Below, piece after piece: positions 58,745 to 64,000 of a stretch of 64,000 nt of DNA (its first letter is position 1; each line of letters starts with the position of its first letter). The stretch spans positions 62,001 through 126,000 of the forward strand of contig NZ_JAFFSU010000015.1 of NCBI RefSeq assembly GCF_017948455.1, given 5' to 3'. The notes beneath the pieces are model-generated. The model ran no database searches and had not been told where the DNA came from. It worked only from the letters and a program-made list of their open reading frames with translations. The translations under genes were made by a program, and so were the position numbers. Source of the stretch: Streptomyces sp. GESEQ-4 (GTDB lineage: Bacteria; Actinomycetota; Actinomycetes; Streptomycetales; Streptomycetaceae).

Positions 58745-58817
58745 GCCCCCGTTGTGTAGCGGCCTAGCACGCCGCCCTCTCAAGGCGGTAGCGCCGGTTC
58801 GAATCCGGTCGGGGGTA
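58745..58817 (+). tRNA. tRNA-Glu (CTC), copy 3
   Basis: 73 nt, anticodon CTC, identical to copy 2. It is the last tRNA of the cluster. No integrase gene or element follows it in the window. Confidence 0.96.
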
Positions 58818-58967
58818 CACACAGTGAAGGCCCTCCACTTCGGTGGGGGGCCTTCGTCGTCATGCGTCAACCGGGCGTACGGCAGCGTCAGTTCGATGTC
58901 CCAGGAGGGATCCGGGAGGGGCTGCCGCGGCGTTGAGGCGGCCCTCCCCGGGGGTGTCCCCGAAACG

Positions 58968-59684
58968 TCAGCCGGTGCGGCGCAGGGCCTCGGAGAGGCG
59001 GGCCGCGGCGTCGATGACCGCCTGGGCGTGCATACGGCCCGGGTGGCGGGTGAGGCGCTCGATGGGGCCGGAGACCGATACGGCGGCCACCACGCGGTTC
59101 GACGGGCCACGTACGGGCGCGGAGACGGACGCGACGCCCGGCTCGCGCTCACCGATGGACTGGGCCCAGCCCCGGCGTCGTACTCCCGAGAGCGCGGTGG
59201 CGGTGAAGCGGGCGCCCTGGAGGCCGCGGTGCAGGCGCTCCGGCTCCTCCCAGGCCATGAGGATCTGGGCGGAGGAGCCCGCTTTCATGGTGAGCGTCGA
59301 GCCGACCGGGACCGTGTCCCGGAGGCCGGACAGGCGCTCCGCCGCGGCGACGCAGATGCGCATGTCGCCCTGGCGGCGGTAGAGCTGCGCGCTCTCGCCC
59401 GTGATGTCCCGGAGGTGGGTGAGCACCGGGCCCGCGGTGGCGAGGAGACGGTCCTCGCCGGCGGCCGCGGCCAGTTCTGCCAGGCGCGGGCCGAGAATGA
59501 AACGGCCCTGCATGTCGCGCGCCACCATACGGTGGTGTTCCAGAGCCACGGCCAGGCGGTGCGCCGTGGGTCGTGCCAGCCCGGTCGCCGCGACCAGACC
59601 CGCGAGGGTGGCCGGACCGGACTCCAGGGCGCTCAGGACAAGGGCTGCCTTGTCCAGAACGCCGACGCCGCTACTGTTGTCCAT
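58968..59684 (-). CDS. ndgR: IclR-type regulator NdgR of amino-acid metabolism
   Basis: A 238-residue IclR-family protein. The N-terminal winged helix reads GVLDKAALVLSALESGPATL then AATGLARPTAHRLAVALEHH (residues 8-58). The C-terminal effector domain has STLTMKAGSSAQILMAWEEP and PSNRVVAAVSVSGPIERLTR. It is divergent from leuCD, the place where NdgR, a regulator of branched-chain amino acid, quorum and stress responses in Streptomyces, is encoded. The ATG at 59684 is chosen; a TATCGT box lies 3 nt upstream. It probably controls leuCD and itself. Confidence 0.93.
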   Translation of the reverse strand: MDNSSGVGVLDKAALVLSALESGPATLAGLVAATGLARPTAHRLAVALEHHRMVARDMQGRFILGPRLAELAAAAGEDRLLATAGPVLTHLRDITGESAQLYRRQGDMRICVAAAERLSGLRDTVPVGSTLTMKAGSSAQILMAWEEPERLHRGLQGARFTATALSGVRRRGWAQSIGEREPGVASVSAPVRGPSNRVVAAVSVSGPIERLTRHPGRMHAQAVIDAAARLSEALRRTG

Positions 59685-59905
59685 GAAACGATACTCGCGT
59701 CTCACTCTGTGAAACGCAAGTTCAATTTTCCATGGAACACGCCACTCTGGAAGACACGAAGGCACAGCGGCCCGCGGACCAACGGGCCCGGCGGTGGGCG
59801 TCCGCGAACAGGGGCGTCAGGGCGAGCCGCCTCATCTGGGGCGTCGCCGCCTCCTCAAGATCTCTAGTTGGGTCGGCGCAACTCTGGCCGGCCGGAGGGA
59901 AAGCG
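59685..59905. promoter_or_regulatory. ndgR-leuC control region with palindrome TTCCATGGAA
   Basis: The 221-bp divergent region contains a perfect 10-bp palindrome at 59728-59737 and two direct GAAACG copies at 59685-59690 and 59711-59716. These are candidate NdgR sites; the AT-rich stretch around 59720-59730 suits a promoter. No branched-chain leader peptide is evident before leuC. Confidence 0.5.
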
Positions 59906-61339
59906 ATGGGTAGGACACTCGCGGAGAAGGTCTGGGACGACCATGTCGTCCGGCGCGCAGAGGGCGAGCCCGACCTCCTCTTCATCGATCTGCACCTGCT
60001 GCACGAAGTGACCAGCCCGCAGGCCTTCGACGGTCTGCGCAAGAGCGGTCGCCAGGTGCGCCGGCTCGACCTGACCATCGCAACCGAGGACCACAACACC
60101 CCGACCCTCGACATCGACAAGCCCATCGCCGACCCGGTCTCCCGGATCCAGCTGGAGACGCTGCGCAAGAACTGCGCTGACTTCGGCGTACGTCTGCACC
60201 CGCTGGGCGACGTCGAGCAGGGCGTCGTCCATGTCGTCGGACCGCAGCTGGGCCTCACCCAGCCCGGCACGACCGTCGTGTGCGGTGACTCCCACACCTC
60301 TACGCACGGCGCCTTCGGCGCGCTGGCGTTCGGCATCGGCACCTCCCAGGTCGAGCACGTCCTGGCCACCCAGACGCTGCCGCTGGCCCGCCCCAAGACC
60401 ATGGCCATCACCGTCGAGGGCGAACTGCCCGACGGCGTCACGGCCAAGGACCTGATCCTGGCGATCATCGCCAAGATCGGTACGGGCGGCGGCCAGGGCT
60501 ACATCCTGGAGTACCGCGGCCCCGCCATCGAGAAGCTCTCGATGGAGGCCCGGATGACCATCTGCAACATGTCGATCGAGGCCGGCGCCCGCGCTGGCAT
60601 GATCGCCCCCGACGAGACCACCTTCGACTACCTCAAGGGCCGCCCGCACGCGCCCGAGGGCGCCGACTGGGACGCGGCGGTGGAGTACTGGAAGACGCTG
60701 CGCACCGACGAGGACGCCGTCTTCGACGCCGAGGTCCTCATCAACGCCGACGAGCTGTCCCCGTTCGTCACCTGGGGCACCAACCCCGGCCAGGGCGCGC
60801 CGCTTTCGAGCGCGGTCCCCGACCCTGCTTCGTACGAAGACGCTTCGGAGCGCCACGCCGCCGAAAAGGCCCTGGAATACATGGGGTTGGAGGCCGGGCA
60901 GCCGCTGGGCTCCATCAAGGTGGACACCGTCTTCGTAGGCTCGTGCACCAACGGCCGTATCGAGGACCTGCGTGCGGCCGCCGAGATCATGAAAGACCGC
61001 AAAGTCGCCGACGGCGTACGGATGCTGGTCGTGCCGGGCTCCGCGCGGGTCGGTCTGCAGGCCGTCTCCGAGGGACTGGACCTCGTCTTCAAGGAGGCCG
61101 GCGCCGAATGGCGGCACGCGGGCTGCTCGATGTGTCTGGGCATGAACCCCGACCAGCTGGCGCCCGGTGAGCGCTCCGCGTCCACCTCCAACCGCAACTT
61201 CGAGGGCAGGCAGGGCAAGGGCGGTCGTACGCACCTGGTGTCGCCGCAGGTCGCCGCCGCGACCGCCGTGCTCGGCCACCTGGCGTCCCCCGCCGACCTG
61301 AACGACCAGTCTGCCGTCCGTACGCCCGCTGGAGTCTGA
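59906..61339 (+). CDS. leuC: 3-isopropylmalate dehydratase, large subunit
   Basis: A 477-residue aconitase-family 4Fe-4S subunit that isomerises 2- to 3-isopropylmalate (and citramalate to methylmalate). It shows EDHNTPTLD, VCGDSHTSTHGAFGALAFGI, and the cluster cysteines in VFVGSCTNGRIEDLRAAAEI and GCSMCLGMNPDQL. SASTSNRNFEGRQGKGGRTH is the active-site segment. The ATG at 59906 has GGAGGGAA with 7-nt spacing. leuD begins 5 bp after the stop. Confidence 0.97.
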   Translation: MGRTLAEKVWDDHVVRRAEGEPDLLFIDLHLLHEVTSPQAFDGLRKSGRQVRRLDLTIATEDHNTPTLDIDKPIADPVSRIQLETLRKNCADFGVRLHPLGDVEQGVVHVVGPQLGLTQPGTTVVCGDSHTSTHGAFGALAFGIGTSQVEHVLATQTLPLARPKTMAITVEGELPDGVTAKDLILAIIAKIGTGGGQGYILEYRGPAIEKLSMEARMTICNMSIEAGARAGMIAPDETTFDYLKGRPHAPEGADWDAAVEYWKTLRTDEDAVFDAEVLINADELSPFVTWGTNPGQGAPLSSAVPDPASYEDASERHAAEKALEYMGLEAGQPLGSIKVDTVFVGSCTNGRIEDLRAAAEIMKDRKVADGVRMLVVPGSARVGLQAVSEGLDLVFKEAGAEWRHAGCSMCLGMNPDQLAPGERSASTSNRNFEGRQGKGGRTHLVSPQVAAATAVLGHLASPADLNDQSAVRTPAGV

Positions 61340-61344
61340 GAACC

Positions 61345-61944
61345 ATGGCCATGGAAGCATTCACCACCCACACCGGCCGGGCCGTCCCGCTGCGTCGCAG
61401 CAACGTCGACACCGACCAGATCATCCCTGCTCACTGGCTCAAGAAGGTCACGCGGGACGGTTTCGAGGACGGGCTGTTCGAGGCCTGGCGCAAGGACGAG
61501 AACTTCATCCTCAACCGGCCCGAGCGGCAGGGCGCGAGCGTCCTGGTCGCCGGCCCCGACTTCGGCACCGGTTCCTCGCGCGAGCACGCCGTCTGGGCGC
61601 TGCAGAACTACGGCTTCAAGACGGTGATCTCGTCCCGCTTCGCCGACATCTTCCGCGGTAACTCGCTCAAGAACGGCCTGCTCACGGTGGTTCTGGAGCA
61701 GAAGATCGTGGACGCGCTGTGGGAACTCACCGAGAAGGACGCGACTGCTGAGGTCACTGTTGACCTCGAGGCTCGTGAGGTGCGTGCCGAGGGCATCACC
61801 GCCGCCTTCGAGCTGGACGAGAACGCCCGCTGGCGGCTGTTGAACGGGCTGGACGACATCTCCATCACGCTCCAGAACGAGCCCGACATCGCGGCGTACG
61901 AAGCCAAGCGTCCGTCGCACAAGCCGTGGACGCTGAAGGTCTGA
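61345..61944 (+). CDS. leuD: 3-isopropylmalate dehydratase, small subunit
   Basis: A 199-residue swivelling-domain partner of LeuC: TGRAVPLRRSNVDTDQIIPA, LVAGPDFGTGSSREHAVWAL and FADIFRGNSLKNGLLTVVLE are the family motifs, with the SSREHA loop closing the active site. Start ATG 61345; an alternative in-frame ATG lies two codons later. It forms a two-gene operon with leuC, ended by a strong terminator. Confidence 0.97.
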   Translation: MAMEAFTTHTGRAVPLRRSNVDTDQIIPAHWLKKVTRDGFEDGLFEAWRKDENFILNRPERQGASVLVAGPDFGTGSSREHAVWALQNYGFKTVISSRFADIFRGNSLKNGLLTVVLEQKIVDALWELTEKDATAEVTVDLEAREVRAEGITAAFELDENARWRLLNGLDDISITLQNEPDIAAYEAKRPSHKPWTLKV

Positions 61945-62013
61945 GCCGAGAGCGCCCGATGTACTGAGCCGAAGGCTCGGCGCAAGTCGAGTTTCGGCCA
62001 CCACAACACCCCC

Positions 62014-62051
62014 GCTGTACCCCCGATCAGCTCGATCGGGGGTACAGCTTT
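62014..62051 (+). terminator. leuCD terminator
   Basis: GCTGTACCCCCGATC (62014-62028) pairs perfectly with GATCGGGGGTACAGC (62034-62048) around a 5-nt loop, followed by TTTG. Confidence 0.9.
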
Positions 62052-62220
62052 GTCTGCACCCGAACGGCCCTGCGTGGATCGGCGGGTGCTTTCAACTTCC
62101 CACGTTAGAGCGGTTGTTGCCGGGGTACGCGAGTCTTGTAGCCGCGGCTTTCGCGCGTGCCCGGAAGGCCGTTTGAGGCGGCAGTTGCACCCTGGGCAGG
62201 CGACAACTCGCCCCAGATGG

Positions 62221-62226
62221 CACAAT
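62221..62226 (+). promoter_or_regulatory. -10 box CACAAT, leaderless small gene
   Basis: CACAAT, one base off TANNNT, ends 6 nt before the ATG at 62233; no ribosome site is visible. Confidence 0.4.
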
Positions 62227-62232
62227 CTGTGC

Positions 62233-62463
62233 ATGGAACACGACGGCCAACTCGAGCTCTATGCGGCAGTCGCGGGCCAACTGAAGGAAGCGCACGCAAG
62301 GGTGCGCGCACTGCAAGTCCCGGAGGGCGTACGGATGGCGCTGACCCGGAAGCTGCTGGTCATTACGGCCGCGGCCAAGCACGATCTCGCCGATGCGACA
62401 AGGCGTCTGGAGCGGTTCACTGCCGACCTCGACGAGGGTCGATTCCCCGAAGAGGAACGCTGA
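62233..62463 (+). CDS. small helical (coiled-coil) protein of unknown function
   Basis: A 76-residue, strongly helical and charged protein: MEHDGQLELYAAVAGQLKEA, HARVRALQVPEGVRMALTRK and LLVITAAAKHDLADATRRLE. Heptad-like spacing of Leu/Ala suggests a helical hairpin or coiled coil. It sits between leuCD and hupS, the same place where a small conserved protein occurs in S. coelicolor as I recall. There are no catalytic motifs, signal peptide or cysteine. Its function is unknown; a nucleoid or division-associated structural role would be a guess. Confidence 0.75.
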   Translation: MEHDGQLELYAAVAGQLKEAHARVRALQVPEGVRMALTRKLLVITAAAKHDLADATRRLERFTADLDEGRFPEEER

Positions 62464-62521
62464 ACAGCCCTTAAGGCCGTCGAGTCCGCTGCGGCACAAG
62501 GGTGATAAGCCCGTTTCGTGT

Positions 62522-62550
62522 TTGATTTGCGGTATATATCTGCCTAACGT
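62522..62550 (+). promoter_or_regulatory. hupS promoter TTGATT-N17-TAACGT
   Basis: TTGATT (62522-62527) and TAACGT (62545-62550) are exactly 17 nt apart, with an AT-rich spacer (GGTATATATC) unusual for this GC-rich window. This is likely a strong promoter. Confidence 0.7.
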
Positions 62551-62601
62551 GCGAAAAAGCTTGAACACTTTCGTTCTGGCGATGTCTCCGAAGGGGAAGA
62601 C

Positions 62602-63240
62602 GTGAACAAGGCGCAGCTCGTAGAAGCGATTGCCGACAAGATGGGCGGCCGCCAGCAGGCCGCCGATGCTGTCGACCACGTACTGGACGCGATCGTCCGC
62701 GCGGTCGTCTCGGGTGAGCGGGTGTCGGTCACCGGCTTCGGTTCGTTCGAGAAGGTCGACCGTCCCGCCCGTTACGCCCGCAACCCTCAGACCGGCGAGC
62801 GGGTTCGGGTCAAGAAGACCTCCGTGCCGCGCTTCCGCGCGGGCCAGGGCTTCAAGGACCTGGTGAGCGGCTCGAAGAAGCTCCCGCGCGGTGGCGAGGT
62901 CGCCGTCAAGAAGGCGCCCAAGGGCAGCCTGACCGGCGGTGCCTCGGCCACGGTCAAGAAGGCCGCGGCCAAGAAGACCACCAAGGCGGCCGCCGCGAAG
63001 AAGACCACGGCGAGGAAGGCGGCGGCGAAGAAGACCACGCCGGCCGCCAAGAAGACCACGGCCAAGAAGACGACCGCGAAGAAGACCACCGCGACCGCCA
63101 AGAAGACCGCGGCCAAGAAGACCACCGCCAAGAAGGCGACGGCCAAGAAGGCCCCGGCGAAGAAGGCGACGGCCAAGAAGGCCCCCGCCAAGAAGTCGTC
63201 CGCGCGCAAGACCACCGCCAAGAGGGCCACCGCTCGCTAG
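62602..63240 (+). CDS. hupS: histone-like DNA-binding protein HupS (HU domain plus Lys-rich H1-like tail)
   Basis: A 212-residue nucleoid protein. Residues 1-92 form an HU domain: MNKAQLVEAIADKMGGRQQA, ERVSVTGFGSFEKVDRPARY and ARNPQTGERVRVKKTSVPRF with the DNA-intercalating Pro region. The remainder is a histone-H1-like tail of AKKT, AKKA and AKKAP units. HupS compacts spore DNA in S. coelicolor. The GTG at 62602 follows AAGGGGAAG. The tail is low-complexity, so repeat number may vary between strains. Confidence 0.96.
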   Translation: MNKAQLVEAIADKMGGRQQAADAVDHVLDAIVRAVVSGERVSVTGFGSFEKVDRPARYARNPQTGERVRVKKTSVPRFRAGQGFKDLVSGSKKLPRGGEVAVKKAPKGSLTGGASATVKKAAAKKTTKAAAAKKTTARKAAAKKTTPAAKKTTAKKTTAKKTTATAKKTAAKKTTAKKATAKKAPAKKATAKKAPAKKSSARKTTAKRATAR

Positions 63241-63268
63241 TAAGCGGGGCACAGGGGTACTCACGTGC

Positions 63269-63308
63269 CGGGCCGGACTCCCTCATGGAGTCCGGCCCGC
63301 GGTGTTTT
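63269..63308 (+). terminator. hupS terminator
   Basis: CGGGCCGGACTCC (63269-63281) pairs perfectly with GGAGTCCGGCCCG (63287-63299) around CTCAT, with TTTT 5 nt later. Confidence 0.85.
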
Positions 63309-63329
63309 GCTCCGCGTTTTGCTCCGCGG

Positions 63330-63533
63330 TCACAGGGTTTGCAGTGTCACCAGCGTGATGCGCGGGGCGTCCTTCGGGCCCTCGACCTCGATGCGTACGC
63401 GCTGGCCGGGGCGGAGCAGGCGGAGGCCGCCGGCGTCGAAGGCGGGGGCGTCGAAGGTGAGGGGGGTGCCGTCGTCCAGCAGCACGCTGCCGGTGCGGGT
63501 GGTTGCGTCGTAGGTGTATGCGGTGGCCTGCAT
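63330..63533 (-). CDS. 67-residue OB-fold-like small protein
   Basis: The product starts MQATAYTYDATTRTGSVLLD and continues DGTPLTFDAPAFDAGGLRLL and RPGQRVRIEVEG. The pattern of a G-S-V turn, DDGTPLTF and PGQRVRIEV resembles the strand order of a cold-shock or S1-like OB domain, although the RNA-binding aromatic motifs are missing. Third-position G/C bias supports coding. It converges on hupS. A role as a small nucleic-acid or protein-interaction module is possible but not shown. Confidence 0.7.
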   Translation of the reverse strand: MQATAYTYDATTRTGSVLLDDGTPLTFDAPAFDAGGLRLLRPGQRVRIEVEGPKDAPRITLVTLQTL

Positions 63534-63588
63534 GCGGACAGAGTATGGGCTGCCTGGGGTTGTTTGTTGACTGCGGCGCCGTGGGGGC

Positions 63589-63620
63589 TGATCGCGCAGT
63601 TCCCCGCGCCCCTTTGGGGC
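63589..63620. repeat. dispersed repeat GCGCGGGGAACTGCGCGA, copy 3 (inverted)
   Basis: The reverse complement of copies 1 and 2, immediately downstream of the cofC stop codon. Confidence 0.75.
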
Positions 63621-63624
63621 GCTG

Positions 63625-64000
63625 CTACAACCCTGTGATCAAGAGGCGGGCCGTTGCCTTCGCTGTTCTTGGGCCTACTCCCAGTGCCAGTGCCGTGCGC
63701 AGGTCCTCGCCGGTGTCCACGTCCTGGCGTACGGAATCCACCGCGTTCAGGGTCAGTTCCACCGCGCCGGAGGAGTGGTGGCGGGCTCGGGAATCTGTGC
63801 CGAATTGTGGGTGCAATTCATAGCCCGGTGTGGCAGCCAGCAGAGTTGTGCCGATTGCGGCCGCGTCCGGGAGAAAAGCGCGGGGGAATTCCGCGGCCGC
63901 GTTCAGGACTCGGGCCAATTCCGCTGGGCGCAGGGCGGGAAGATCGGCGTTGAGTGCGGCCAGGGGAGTTTGGGGGAGCCATGCCCGTACGACCGTCGCG
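63625..64000 (-). CDS. cofC: 2-phospho-L-lactate (or PEP) guanylyltransferase CofC/FbiD, partial
   Basis: The last 125 codons of a nucleotidyltransferase of F420 biosynthesis; the start lies beyond the right edge. Visible motifs are LNADLPALRPAELARVLNAA, EFPRAFLPDAAAIGTTLLAA and the C-terminal SVRQDVDTGEDLRTALALGV, typical of CofC. In actinobacteria the enzyme (FbiD) uses phosphoenolpyruvate and GTP to make the activated precursor for FO. The neighbouring gene outside the window cannot be judged. Confidence 0.88.
   Translation of the reverse strand, partial: ATVVRAWLPQTPLAALNADLPALRPAELARVLNAAAEFPRAFLPDAAAIGTTLLAATPGYELHPQFGTDSRARHHSSGAVELTLNAVDSVRQDVDTGEDLRTALALGVGPRTAKATARLLITGL

Noticed and set aside
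58435..58817. CRISPR-like spaced repeats
   Set aside because: The repeats are complete tRNA-Glu and tRNA-Gln genes with full cloverleafs; no cas genes are present.
58818..58967. Integrated element or prophage attachment next to the tRNA cluster
   Set aside because: No integrase, no repeated tRNA 3' end at a distance, and the flanking genes are ordinary core genes.
62930..63240. Short tandem DNA repeat array
   Set aside because: It is the coding sequence of the Lys/Ala/Thr-rich HupS tail, not a separate repeat element.

Overview
This window reads as the chromosome core of a Streptomyces. The base composition is very GC-rich with strong third-position G/C bias. Many genes start with GTG, and many leaderless genes have a TANNNT box 6-7 nt before the start codon. 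It carries two conservon (cvnABCD) operons, a HupS-type histone-like protein and a streptogrisin-family trypsin. From memory the gene order matches the Streptomyces coelicolor region around SCO5511-SCO5558; no database was consulted.

Layout. 1-6.4 kb: a truncated PQQ-type sugar dehydrogenase lipoprotein, an aldo/keto reductase, a 238-bp MITE-like element, a D-2-hydroxyacid dehydrogenase and a membrane PAS-GGDEF-EAL protein. 6.4-12 kb: ilvB-ilvN-ilvC behind a leader-peptide attenuator, then serA. 12-19.1 kb: a divergent MFS exporter/TetR pair and a four-gene metal- or peptide-type ABC importer with a fused permease and a Zur-like box. 19.2-26.3 kb: PucR-type regulator, proline dehydrogenase and P5C dehydrogenase, an alpha/beta hydrolase, two tiny genes and a Tat-type phosphoesterase lipoprotein. 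26.4-32.6 kb: leuB, ilvE, a beta-lactamase-like hydrolase, a membrane HTH protein and cimA behind a second attenuator. 32.7-43.5 kb: AAA ATPase, secreted GH3 enzyme, TPM-like membrane protein, trypsin, YdeI-like and YceI proteins, and accB-accE. 43.6-54.2 kb: two tandem conservon operons, the first with an amber codon inside cvnA. 54.7-64 kb: a 62-aa protein, an FAH-family enzyme, gltX, a HAD phosphatase, five Gln/Glu tRNAs, ndgR, leuC-leuD, a small helical protein, hupS, an OB-like small protein and the 3' part of the F420 gene cofC/fbiD.

How it fits together. The dominant theme is branched-chain amino acid synthesis, dispersed over 55 kb: IlvBN, IlvC, LeuB, IlvE, CimA and LeuCD, with NdgR as local regulator. 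CimA plus LeuCD plus LeuB gives the threonine-independent (citramalate) route to 2-ketobutyrate. Only IlvD and LeuA are missing from the set. Two entry points, ilvB and cimA, are preceded by short reading frames rich in branched-chain codons followed by intrinsic terminators, which points to attenuation. A second theme is proline/glutamate: proline breakdown to glutamate, and a GltX with the tRNA-Glu and tRNA-Gln genes it is expected to charge. Signalling modules are the diguanylate-cyclase-like protein and the conservons.

The items most worth a second look are the cvnA amber codon, the cimA Ile-Ile leader, the Zur-like box in front of the fused-permease importer, the MITE whose end supplies a -10 box, a dispersed repeat inserted in frame in a PAS domain, and a conserved tail motif shared by the two CvnA proteins.
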